Under the pieces are notes generated by a model, which worked only from the letters and a program-made list of their open reading frames with translations, had not been told where the DNA came from and did not search any database. Both the position numbers and the translations under genes were made by a program. DNA of 64,000 bases from Brevibacillus formosus (GTDB lineage: Bacteria; Bacillota; Bacilli; Brevibacillales; Brevibacillaceae): positions 496,001 to 560,000 of the forward strand of contig NZ_PXZL01000001.1 in NCBI RefSeq assembly GCF_003013405.1. The letters are read 5' to 3'. Each line of letters begins with the position of its first letter. Position 1 is the first letter of the stretch. Below are positions 33,233 through 40,978 of this stretch, one piece after another.

Positions 33233-34777
33233 ATGTACGCATGCAGTTATTCAGGCACGGTGCTTGGCATTGACGGAATGGTCGTCACTGTAGAAACAGA
33301 CATAGCAAATGGTTTGCCTCAATTCGATTTGGTCGGACTGGGTGGTTCAGCAGTAAAAGAAGCAAGAGATCGTGTTCGTGCCGCCTTGCGCAACGCAGGC
33401 TACGACTATCCAATGCAGCGGATCACCGTCAACCTGGCACCAGCAGACCAGCGCAAGGAAGGCTCAGGCTTTGACCTTGCTATTGCCTTTGGAATTTTAC
33501 TAGCCTCGAAGCAAATGCTCCCTAGACCAGAAAGAATCCTCATTCTAGGAGAGTTGGCATTAGACGGTTCTCTTCGCCCTGTAACGGGTGTACTCCCCAT
33601 CCTGCTAGAAGCTAAAAATGCAGGATTTACCCACGTAATTCTCCCCGAACAAAATGCAGCGGAAGCACGGCTCGTCGACATTATCGTATTGCCTGTGAGC
33701 AATCTGGAAGAGGCCGTGAACTACTGGAAAGAAGGACTTCTTAGTAAAAACTCAGACTTGATTTATCCCGAATCGGAGACAGGCAAGACAAATGCAAACC
33801 AGCTGCCTCCGGACTTTGCCAATGTTTACGGACAGCAATTTGTAAAACGTGGCTTGGAGATCGCAGCAGCTGGATTTCATAATGTGATATTGGTGGGGCC
33901 TCCAGGTTCAGGGAAAACACTTTTAGCTACTTGCCTGCCTGGTATCATGCCCAACATGACTATTCATGAATCTTACGAAGTAACGAAAATATACAGTATT
34001 GCTGGTCAAATGAAGCGGGAGAGTGGGCTTGTCGAGGAGAGACCTTTTCGTGCCCCGCATCATACGATTACCGCTACTGCACTGATTGGCGGTGGTGCGC
34101 AGATCCCACGTCCCGGAGAGTGTAGCTTGTCTCACGGTGGGATCCTCTTCCTGGATGAGATGCCCGAGTTTTCTCGGCATGTATTAGAGGTACTGCGTCA
34201 GCCGCTGGAATCAGGGGTTGTCACAATTGGACGATCTAAGCAGGTTTTTACTTTTCCTGCTCGGTTTCTGTTAATTGGTTCGTGCAATCCTTGTCCGTGC
34301 GGATTCTTCGGTACCAGAGAGAAGCAAACCTGCTCGTGCTCTCCCCAACAAATCTACAAATACCGCTCAAAGCTCTCAGGTCCCTTGCTAGACCGCATCG
34401 ATCTGCACATCGAGGTGCCGAGAGTACCCGTTCAACTTCTTCACAACAGAAAAGCAGAGGAGTCCTCAAAAGACATTCAGCAGCGAGTAGAACTAGCGAG
34501 GGCTATCCAATGCGAAAGATACCACTATCGTCCCGGATGTCCTTTTAATAGTGTGATGAATGGTGAAGAACTGCGACAATTCGCTCAGCTGGACAAGGAA
34601 GGGCAGGAGATGCTGCAGTTAGCTTTCGAAACTCTCGGTTTAAGTGCCCGAGCTTACGACAGGATAGTCAAAGTAGCAAGAACTATCGCTGATTTAGATG
34701 GCGCTTCCAACGTAGAGGTAGCACATGTAGCTGAAGCAATACGTTACCGAGCATTGGATCGTGGATTACTTTTTTGA
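33233..34777 (+). CDS. comM: YifB/ComM family Mg-chelatase-like AAA ATPase
   Basis: The protein has 514 residues. The N-terminal ChlI/Lon-like domain begins MYACSYSGTVLGIDG and contains NLAPADQRKEGSGFDLAIA. The central AAA domain has Walker A GPPGSGKT and Walker B GILFLDEMPEF. The C-terminal Mg-chelatase domain has a Cys-rich insert (GSCNPCPCGFFG, then CSCSPQ). ComM is a hexameric helicase that speeds branch migration in natural transformation in Gram-negatives; a similar role here is inferred. I use the ATG at 33233 (behind AGGGGGAGAG); the longer frame from 33182 lacks a ribosome site. Confidence 0.93.
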   Translation: MYACSYSGTVLGIDGMVVTVETDIANGLPQFDLVGLGGSAVKEARDRVRAALRNAGYDYPMQRITVNLAPADQRKEGSGFDLAIAFGILLASKQMLPRPERILILGELALDGSLRPVTGVLPILLEAKNAGFTHVILPEQNAAEARLVDIIVLPVSNLEEAVNYWKEGLLSKNSDLIYPESETGKTNANQLPPDFANVYGQQFVKRGLEIAAAGFHNVILVGPPGSGKTLLATCLPGIMPNMTIHESYEVTKIYSIAGQMKRESGLVEERPFRAPHHTITATALIGGGAQIPRPGECSLSHGGILFLDEMPEFSRHVLEVLRQPLESGVVTIGRSKQVFTFPARFLLIGSCNPCPCGFFGTREKQTCSCSPQQIYKYRSKLSGPLLDRIDLHIEVPRVPVQLLHNRKAEESSKDIQQRVELARAIQCERYHYRPGCPFNSVMNGEELRQFAQLDKEGQEMLQLAFETLGLSARAYDRIVKVARTIADLDGASNVEVAHVAEAIRYRALDRGLLF

Positions 34778-35217
34778 TACTACATAATTATGAATGTTTA
34801 ACACAATGTTCATCTAGGTGTGGACGCTACAGCTAGAAACTCTTTAATTTACAAAATAGTAAAGAAAATCCTTTCATATTTTCTGGCTTTAGAAATAACT
34901 AACCCGTTTCTTTTTAAGAAGATGGGTATTCAATTATTATCTGCTTGAGTAACAATGGCATCTTTGGTCTATTTTCTATAAAAATACATAATAAATTGCA
35001 GAAAATAGTATTATCCGTCACGTAGTTTTCGTAATTTGAAATATAATTTTATCTGTTTTGTCGAATCGTGCTAGTTAGTAAATGTCAAATAGAATAACAA
35101 TATTTAGGGATAGACTGTCAAAAAAAGTTGAAAAATGTCGAAACATTAAACTTTATCAAGATATAAGATTGATAGTAATATATTGAAGCTAAATTGTAAG
35201 TAATTGGAGGAGTGTTT
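34778..35217 (+). other. 440-bp AT-rich intergenic region
   Basis: This stretch is clearly more AT-rich than its surroundings and carries no open frame of note. A possible weak promoter (TTGAAA near 35129 and TTTATC about 18 bp further) precedes the repeat protein gene. I see no clear terminator for comM and no mobile element ends. Confidence 0.5.
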
Positions 35218-36618
35218 ATGGGATTATCGCGTAGTGAACGTAATGAAGACAGAAGAGATGCAAGATTAGAACGCCGTCAAGCTTTAGAGGCAAAAGCCCA
35301 AGCAGAAGCAAAAAAATCCTCTAGAACCTCTAGTAGCGCTCAACAAAGCAATACAAACCTATCGAAATCATCCGTGCAAAAAACTAGTGTAGAGAGAGTT
35401 GACATTAGTGAAGCGGCAAGAAATTTAGCAGCTACGGTGCCTAAACAAGCCCAAACATCAAATGACAAAGGAGTAATGCACGGTCCACCGATTCCACCGA
35501 AAACTAGTAGTACCAAAACATCAAATAACACGGGAGCAATGCATGGTCCACCAAATCCAACGAAGACTAATAGTACCCAGCAAAGTAATACCAGCGCATC
35601 AAAGACTTCCGTACAAAAAACTAGTGTAGATAGAGTTGACATTAGTGAAGTGGCAAGAAATTTAGCAGCTACGGTGCCTAAACAAGCTCAAACATCAAAT
35701 AACAAAGGAGTAATGCATGGTCCACCGATTCCACCCAAAACAGAAAAGACATGGGGTGAGGCAAGTAGTGAAGCCTCAGTTAGTGCGTCGCTTTCAACAG
35801 CTACAAATAATGCAGCCGAAAAAATGCTAAGTAGAATTGTTAGTGATTCAACTCTTCCAGGTACAGCGGGGAAAATCGTTGCAATAGGTACGTCAACTGC
35901 AGATGTTTATTACGATGCCGCAGCTAATCTCTCTAAAGGTGATACCAAGTTTGGGAGTAGTAAATCGATTTCGCAATCTGTTACAGAGGCTGTTACAGGG
36001 GCTATAATATCTGAACTAGGTTCATCAGCATTGGTGAATGCAATCGCAGTATCACCAGCTTATATGAAACTAACACCACAGAAAGATAAAGATATTGCAT
36101 TAATCGCTTCATTAGGTACCGGTTATGTAATTTCGGTTGCAGATTCAAAAATTGGAGTATCACCAGGATTAGCCGAGTTTGTTGAGAGAGAGAAAGGCCG
36201 AGTTAAAGAGTCAGGTAAAAAAATTAATGAATATATAACTCAAAGTAATAAAAAAACTTATCGTGACTTTACATATAAGGAAAAACAAGCGATTGATAAG
36301 TATATGAATAATGTAACGTATCAAAATGATCGTATACTAAAAGCAAAGGTAGATTGGGAAGCCGCTAACCGAATAGGTGATAAAGTTGGAAAGGAAAAAG
36401 CAAAAGCAGTTGCTAAAGATGCACGAGAAAAAGGCGGTATGTTAAGTAGAGAGACAAGTATAGATCGTATCAAAGAATTGAATGATAAAATACTAAAAGA
36501 AAAAGAAAAATATAGAGAGGCAGAAAAAATCAAAGACAAAGCAAAACGAGAAAAGGCTCAAGACGAAGCGCATGAACGAGCTAACGCATATAGAACCCAA
36601 GGTGGTACTTTAAAATAA
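35218..36618 (+). CDS. Repeat protein of unknown function with FlgM-like and helical repeats
   Basis: The protein has 466 residues, is hydrophilic and has no signal peptide. Residues 1-50 are charged. Two near-identical blocks (about 52-94 and 131-173) carry SVQKTSVxRVDISExARNLA and GVMHGPPIPPKT, with a third short copy of MHGPPxP between. VDISEAA resembles the sigma-28-binding start of FlgM, but that is weak. Residues about 190-330 are helical and Ala/Gly-rich. The end has two 40-residue helical repeats (NDRILKAKVDWEAANRIGD and NDKILKEKEKYREAEKIKD). The start at 35218 follows GGAGG. It is AT-rich, perhaps acquired. Confidence 0.6.
   Translation: MGLSRSERNEDRRDARLERRQALEAKAQAEAKKSSRTSSSAQQSNTNLSKSSVQKTSVERVDISEAARNLAATVPKQAQTSNDKGVMHGPPIPPKTSSTKTSNNTGAMHGPPNPTKTNSTQQSNTSASKTSVQKTSVDRVDISEVARNLAATVPKQAQTSNNKGVMHGPPIPPKTEKTWGEASSEASVSASLSTATNNAAEKMLSRIVSDSTLPGTAGKIVAIGTSTADVYYDAAANLSKGDTKFGSSKSISQSVTEAVTGAIISELGSSALVNAIAVSPAYMKLTPQKDKDIALIASLGTGYVISVADSKIGVSPGLAEFVEREKGRVKESGKKINEYITQSNKKTYRDFTYKEKQAIDKYMNNVTYQNDRILKAKVDWEAANRIGDKVGKEKAKAVAKDAREKGGMLSRETSIDRIKELNDKILKEKEKYREAEKIKDKAKREKAQDEAHERANAYRTQGGTLK
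35371..35735 (+). repeat. Direct DNA repeat, two 128-bp copies 237 bp apart
   Basis: Copies at 35371-35498 and 35608-35735 differ at only a few bases. They encode the duplicated VDISE...MHGPPIPP block. The near identity points to a recent duplication that may expand or contract. Confidence 0.85.
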
Positions 36619-36707
36619 AAAGAATGGTAATTGACAGCTTTCATTTCAAGTGAAGTTGTTAATATAATTATCATAGTAAACGAATAATGACTTTCTGGAG
36701 GATAAAA

Positions 36708-37262
36708 ATGAAAATACCACGTCATCTAAGAATCTGGATTCACTGCTTTTTTGTAGTGAGTTTTCTGTTAGGCTGCTCCCAAACAAACGAAACAGTTGAG
36801 GCAACTGAATTCAAAGAATATAGAAATAATAAGTTTTCGATATCTTACCCATTTGATTGGGCGGTTGTTGAAGATTCAAATGACGGTAGTGTTGCGTTTA
36901 ACTCCCCAAAGGAGAGTGATGAAGACTTTATTTCAGAACATATTATGGTAATGTCGACTACGTTGCCTGATGAAGCTCGGGCGCCCATGGAAACCTATAA
37001 AAATGAAATTATTGAGACGATGAAGAAACGGTCTCCTGGGCTTGAAGTTCAAAACACTTCTAATCTAACTGTTAATGGCCTTTCAGCTCTTGAGATCTTA
37101 TTGAAAGGAAAAAGAGATAATGTAAATATAGCCCTTAGATTGACTGTTGTGGCAAAAGGTAAAACGGGCTATGTAATAGGATTTGCATGCCAGGATGGAG
37201 ATCTTGACAAATACGCTTCGACAATAGATAAAGTGACAAACTCCTTTAAAATATTGGAATGA
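36708..37262 (+). CDS. Lipoprotein with PsbP/DUF1795-like domain
   Basis: The protein has 184 residues. The signal peptide ends in a lipobox FLLGC with the lipidated C23. The mature part begins near FKEYRNNKFSISYPFDWAVV, the typical N-terminal strand of PsbP/DUF1795-like domains, and ends GYVIGFACQDGDLDKYASTI with a closing strand and helix. Function is unknown. The start at 36708 follows TGGAGG; the longer frame from 36687 would place the ribosome site inside the gene. A strong terminator follows. Confidence 0.8.
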   Translation: MKIPRHLRIWIHCFFVVSFLLGCSQTNETVEATEFKEYRNNKFSISYPFDWAVVEDSNDGSVAFNSPKESDEDFISEHIMVMSTTLPDEARAPMETYKNEIIETMKKRSPGLEVQNTSNLTVNGLSALEILLKGKRDNVNIALRLTVVAKGKTGYVIGFACQDGDLDKYASTIDKVTNSFKILE

Positions 37263-37285
37263 TTTACGGTTTTATAACAAATAGT

Positions 37286-37322
37286 AAAATGTCCCTTCTA
37301 TAAGTAAGGGACATTTTCTTTT
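37286..37322 (+). terminator. Rho-independent terminator, usable from both sides
   Basis: A perfect 12-bp stem (37286-37297 with 37306-37317) is flanked by A residues on the left and CTTTTT on the right. It lies between convergent genes and may serve both. Confidence 0.9.
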
Positions 37323-37353
37323 TAAAATTCAAACGATTTTATAGAAGTAACAA

Positions 37354-37752
37354 TTATTCAGGCTGAAAATTCGAAATAAAAATTCCCCTTTTGTAAGGGT
37401 ACTCTAAAAAATCTCTACTTAATATATCTAAGTATCTCTCGATAATGACTCTTGGTTCTTCGGGTAGAATCTTGCGGTCATATTCCCATTCGTATAGAGT
37501 GCGCTCACTTATTCGTAATAGCGCAGCAAATTCTCTCTTTGTGTACCCATAGTACAAGCGCGCTTTAATAATATGTTCCCCCAAAGTTGATTCCGGCATT
37601 TTCTCAAAACAACCAAGAAAAGCAACTGAGACGCCAAGCACATTGGAAAGGCGCCTTAAGCTAGGAGGGGAGACTTTCAATTTATTAGCTTCTGCTAATC
37701 CGATTGTTCTTGTACATAAACCTGTGGCAGCAGCAACATCGATCAGATACAT
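37354..37752 (-). CDS. XRE-family regulator with two helix-turn-helix parts, N-terminus probably disrupted
   Basis: The ATG at 37752 gives 132 residues with two XRE-like domains: the rest of one (DVAAATGLCTRTIGLAEANK) and a full second (KARLYYGYTKREFAALLRIS). The frame stays open upstream of this ATG and reads GGRLRAARTAKQ, which is the missing first helix of the first domain, up to a stop near 37918. No ATG, GTG or TTG occurs there. A second frame from an ATG at about 37949 (MKFVENNLNRFTSS) could join it by a single-base shift near 37870. I therefore think the gene is frameshifted. Confidence 0.6.
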   Translation of the reverse strand: MYLIDVAAATGLCTRTIGLAEANKLKVSPPSLRRLSNVLGVSVAFLGCFEKMPESTLGEHIIKARLYYGYTKREFAALLRISERTLYEWEYDRKILPEEPRVIIERYLDILSRDFLEYPYKRGIFISNFQPE

Positions 37753-37968
37753 TTGTTTTGCTGTTCGCGCTGCTCTTAAGCGCCCACCAGGACTATCATC
37801 TTTCGTATCTATAAAAGGAGAGTATGGTGTTTCCTTTTTTAATGATATTCCAAGGATATTATTTTCAACCTTGTCCCTGTGGATTCCTTCGATACTCGGA
37901 AGAAGTAAACCTGTTCAAATTATTCTCAACAAATTTCATTTTTTAGTATGAAGCGTATACTTTCAGCT

Positions 37969-38244
37969 TTATTCAGACTCACTAGTTTCATCAAACAAAG
38001 TCTTATCTTCTGCAGTAAATTCTAACCGTAAATGAATACGGTATAAGATTTCAATTACTTCCGCAAATCCAAGCAAGAATATAGAAGGAATGATAGAATA
38101 AAACACACTGGTTAGAAAATGAAGAAAATTATCATTAAGATCGTCGAACCAAATATATAACCCGACGATAAAACCAACTATCGTAATAACAAAAGCCAGA
38201 ATCCGAATCCAACGAGCGTATTTATTTGTATAACGTTTGAACAA
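37969..38244 (-). CDS. Small membrane protein, two spans
   Basis: The protein has 91 residues and a TTG start about 9 bp behind AGGAG. Two hydrophobic segments (IRILAFVITIVGFIVGLYIW and FYSIIPSIFLLGFAEVI) are joined by an acidic loop. The C-terminal 25 residues are charged. Family unknown to me. It ends close to the 3' side of the XRE gene region, transcribed in the same direction. Confidence 0.6.
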   Translation of the reverse strand: MFKRYTNKYARWIRILAFVITIVGFIVGLYIWFDDLNDNFLHFLTSVFYSIIPSIFLLGFAEVIEILYRIHLRLEFTAEDKTLFDETSESE

Positions 38245-38571
38245 TACTCTCAGCTCCTATGTCTCGGATTTTGTGCAAAGTAGATATTTCCAACGTTTTC
38301 GTTGAGAAACAGAGTAGCACAGTAGTTAGCACTGGGATCATTACAATGTAGTCCCAAGTAAGTGGCATCTACTTTTTATCTTTTTCGTCATTGTAGGCTT
38401 TTTAACAAATGGTTCGCCATGTTCGGCGCTAGCCCAAAACGAATAAAGGTTCCCTGTGCCTCTCGTAAGGGTACTTTGTTTGCACTTCTATCTGAATCTG
38501 TGAGTCCATCAATCAACCTGGACAAGGAAATTTTTTTGTATTCATTTGAATTTGCTCACTTCCTAAAACAA
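38245..38571. other. 327-bp region without a supported gene
   Basis: A plus-strand frame (38362-38601) of 79 codons exists but has no ribosome site, overlaps a better minus-strand gene and has no protein-like pattern. I see no repeats or transposase remnants. Confidence 0.45.
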
Positions 38572-38757
38572 CTACCTTGCCATAATGAGCATTCCATATG
38601 AAAAAAAGATCCACACAATCAGCAATGATCCAAAAACAGCATTTCGCCTATAATCCTTATTGTTGACAATTTTCTTCATAATAAATGTAAAGTTAACAAA
38701 GAACAAAATAGCCAGAATAGGGTTAAGATACAATGCAGATAAAACAATGAATCCCAT
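38572..38757 (-). CDS. Small membrane protein, two spans
   Basis: The protein has 61 residues with two hydrophobic spans (FIVLSALYLNPILAILFFVN and FGSLLIVWIFFSYGMLIMA) around a basic loop (KKIVNNKDYRR). The ATG at 38757 lies 5-6 bp behind GAGGTG. The extended -10 promoter at 38776-38784 would start transcription near 38769, so an upstream TTG at 38775 cannot be used. Family unknown. Confidence 0.65.
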   Translation of the reverse strand: MGFIVLSALYLNPILAILFFVNFTFIMKKIVNNKDYRRNAVFGSLLIVWIFFSYGMLIMAR

Positions 38758-39064
38758 ATTATTCACCTCATCCAAATTATACCATATATGTTTGGATGAT
38801 TATCAATATGCGCGGTTTGAATCAACATGCAGATATGCTCCTACTTTGTTCCCACAACTTTGCTTCGTCAACTATTGTTGCATTGATGTACAGTTTGCTG
38901 CATAGTCATGTCTGTAAAGATGTCAACGCTTGTCCAAATGTCAAATAGTCAAGTTTCCAAGGGAAATTATTTAGTCTTCATTTGCACCGGAAATCAACGC
39001 AGCATATGCAGACTAACAACTTCACTACCAAGTCCGTAACAGTAAGTACTTTTTAAACCTAATC
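38758..39064. other. Intergenic region, nothing further recognised
   Basis: Apart from the minus-strand promoter at its left end I see no gene, terminator or repeat. It separates two minus-strand genes. Confidence 0.5.
38776..38806 (-). promoter_or_regulatory. Extended -10 promoter of the small membrane protein gene
   Basis: On the minus strand TGGTATAAT (38776-38784) is an extended -10. TTGATA lies at 38801-38806, with a 19-bp spacer. The leader would be only about 12 nt long. Confidence 0.7.
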
Positions 39065-39412
39065 CTACACAACCGTAACAACATAAAACACAAACGCCCC
39101 GCAATCCCCACTATCCCAGGGCCGACAATACTTCAAAGAAATCGACGTCATTCCTCGCCGCAGAGCCTGAAAGGACATGACTTGATGCCCCTCTTGCCCC
39201 ATACGAGCTGGCGATGATGGAGGAACAAAATGATTCGCATGCGACGATAAAAAGCGAGCATCCACTGGATTAGACAGGTCCCACTGATAGCCGGTTGAGG
39301 GATTTGCCACTAGCGTAATCGTGAACAAGTGACCTTCCTGAACTTGCAGTGTATACGTTGAGGTGTTGGCCACTGGCCTTCCTTCCTCCCTTTGAATGAA
39401 GTCGGTACCCAT
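39065..39412 (-). CDS. Chagasin/I42-family cysteine protease inhibitor
   Basis: The protein has 115 residues. The three inhibitor loops of family I42 are visible: NPSTGYQW, a glycine-containing middle loop (SSPARMGQEGHQVMSF) and RPWDSGD. These loops plug the active site of papain-like proteases. It has no clear signal peptide (start MGTDFIQREEGRPVANTSTY), so it would act inside the cell unless the start lies elsewhere. No papain-like protease gene is in the window. The function in Bacilli is not established. Confidence 0.85.
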   Translation of the reverse strand: MGTDFIQREEGRPVANTSTYTLQVQEGHLFTITLVANPSTGYQWDLSNPVDARFLSSHANHFVPPSSPARMGQEGHQVMSFQALRRGMTSISLKYCRPWDSGDCGAFVFYVVTVV

Positions 39413-39869
39413 TTTCTATACCATATGAAAAGGCTCAATAGTTGCTAACAACGGAACAAACATAAAAATTTCTATTTTCATTTATAGAAAGCGATTCAGA
39501 ACGGTTTACAAGTTATGGAATTACTTGATACATCTATCATATAGCGAAAATATAACGATAGAAAATAGCCATGATACGTACAATGTTCCTGATTAATTTG
39601 AAACAATTAGTATGATCTGGAAAGGAATATGCAAGATGTTGGCGAATAAGTAGGGACAAAGACATATATTGTCGAAATGTCTGCGGATATTTGTAATCTT
39701 TATTACCTAGTTATTGTTCTGACTAGAAGTATCCTAAAGAGAGTGGAATCTCTTTTGCTCGCGTGCATGTAGGTACATTTCCCAGCACTTCCATGGCGCA
39801 GACTATCTCGCGCATGGAAGAAGCTTTTTCTTTGTGTTCATACTTGCTAGGAAAGGGAAAGGAAAATTG
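39413..39869 (+). promoter_or_regulatory. Structured leader of the c-di-GMP operon
   Basis: This 457-bp gap holds three consecutive hairpins in its last 140 bp. They are AAAGAGA/TCTCTTT (39736-39755), the palindrome ATGTA-GG-TACAT (39767-39778), and a terminator (39788-39833) that ends 36 bp before the EAL gene. The next plus-strand gene upstream ends at 37262 with its own terminator, so this terminator must act on the leader itself. I compared it by eye with c-di-GMP-I and -II riboswitches and saw no match. Confidence 0.6.
39788..39833 (+). terminator. Orphan terminator in the leader of the EAL/GGDEF operon
   Basis: CTTCCATG (39788-39795) pairs with CATGGAAG (39813-39820). The stem extends by CGC/GCG after a bulged G, and AAGCTTTTTCTTT follows. 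There is no upstream gene on this strand to terminate. Confidence 0.8.
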
Positions 39870-40592
39870 ATGGAGAGCATTGCAGAATTATTTAAGAAAA
39901 AAGAGTACTACCACGCATTTCAGCCAATATGTCAACTTCCTGAGAAAAGTAGGATAGGGTATGAAGTATTACTTCGCAGTAAAGCGGGGATCCATCCAGA
40001 GGCATTGTTTTCTTTGGCGAAGGAAAACAAAATGCTGCCAGAACTCGACGTCCATTCCCTGCATTATGCGCTCTTGACCTTTTTTCACTCGTCGATTGAA
40101 CACAAAAACGAGCTTTTATTTGTGAATATTTTTCCTTCTACCATAATAGAAGACACATTTCCTGGCTTCATTCAAAAGATCGCTCGTACCTTCCGTCCCT
40201 TTTTAACCCAAATCGTTTTGGAGATCAACGAATCGATTATGGAAGGAGAATGCTGGAGCGAACCTATTTTTACCCGACGCATAGCTGAATTGAAAAAGTT
40301 GGGGTTCCTAATTGCGTTGGATGATGTCGGAGATGGCGCAAACATATTTAGTAAAATTGAAGATATTTCACCTGATTACATCAAAATTGATCGCTTTTTT
40401 TCGCAAGAGCTCTCGAGTTCATTAGAAAAGCAAAAGACCGTAAAATTGTTTGTTGATTTTTGCAAAGATGCACCTCAACTCATTCTCGAAGGAGTTGAAG
40501 AAGAAGAGGATTTTGCTTGTGCTTCTTTATTGGGCGTTGCAATCGGCCAGGGATACTTGTTTGGTAAACCAGGCAGTTTGCCGGACGAATAA
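39870..40592 (+). CDS. EAL-domain protein, probable c-di-GMP phosphodiesterase
   Basis: The protein has 240 residues and is a stand-alone EAL domain without sensor or membrane parts. Catalytic motifs are mostly kept: EVLLR (E32; EVL for EAL), NIFPS, LEINES, ALDDVGDG, YIKIDR, EGVEEEED and QGYLFGKP. It may therefore hydrolyse c-di-GMP, although the loop-6 DDVGDG differs from the common DDFGTG. The start at 39870 is behind AAAGGAAAA. It leads an operon with a small unknown gene and a CBS-GGDEF gene. Confidence 0.9.
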   Translation: MESIAELFKKKEYYHAFQPICQLPEKSRIGYEVLLRSKAGIHPEALFSLAKENKMLPELDVHSLHYALLTFFHSSIEHKNELLFVNIFPSTIIEDTFPGFIQKIARTFRPFLTQIVLEINESIMEGECWSEPIFTRRIAELKKLGFLIALDDVGDGANIFSKIEDISPDYIKIDRFFSQELSSSLEKQKTVKLFVDFCKDAPQLILEGVEEEEDFACASLLGVAIGQGYLFGKPGSLPDE

Positions 40593-40621
40593 GAGGGCAA
40601 TGCAGAATTGGAGGAATTTTT

Positions 40622-40978
40622 ATGGCTAGTGATAACAACGTATATTCTCGGAAAGCAACGCTTTCCTTAAAAATATCCGAGTTTGAAGTCCCTCCGATGC
40701 AGGATCTGTTGATCATCGGGCGGAAAGCACCGATTGGTCCCGAGGCTGTAAGGAGAATGGCGGATGCACTTTCCCCAGAGCAGTTTACTTTACTGAAGAT
40801 GAATCATCCGAAGATTGAGGCAGTCTTGTTAAGAAATACCCTTTTGCAAATGATTGATGAAAAATTATTGATGAAAATCATTCTGGAAGAGGCAGAGCGT
40901 ATGATTAGCGACTCGATGGTTCTACGATCTGAATTGAAAATAGCATTGTCTGTTCAACGAGAGGTGGATCTATTATGA
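40622..40978 (+). CDS. Hypothetical protein in the c-di-GMP operon
   Basis: The protein has 118 residues, is soluble, and begins MASDNNVYSRKATLSLKISE. A short extended region up to residue 30 is followed by helices (from PEAVRRMADALSPEQFTLLK). I do not recognise the family. Its ATG follows GGAGGAATT and its end overlaps the CBS-GGDEF start by 4 bp (ATGA), so it is translated with it. This suggests a partner or regulator of the c-di-GMP enzymes. Confidence 0.7.
   Translation: MASDNNVYSRKATLSLKISEFEVPPMQDLLIIGRKAPIGPEAVRRMADALSPEQFTLLKMNHPKIEAVLLRNTLLQMIDEKLLMKIILEEAERMISDSMVLRSELKIALSVQREVDLL

Noticed and set aside
38362-38601. A 79-codon plus-strand frame
   Set aside because: It has no ribosome site, overlaps a better supported minus-strand gene and has no recognisable pattern.
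39600-39870. A c-di-GMP riboswitch in front of the EAL gene
   Set aside because: The conserved core sequences of class I and II aptamers are not found; only a terminator and unassigned hairpins remain.
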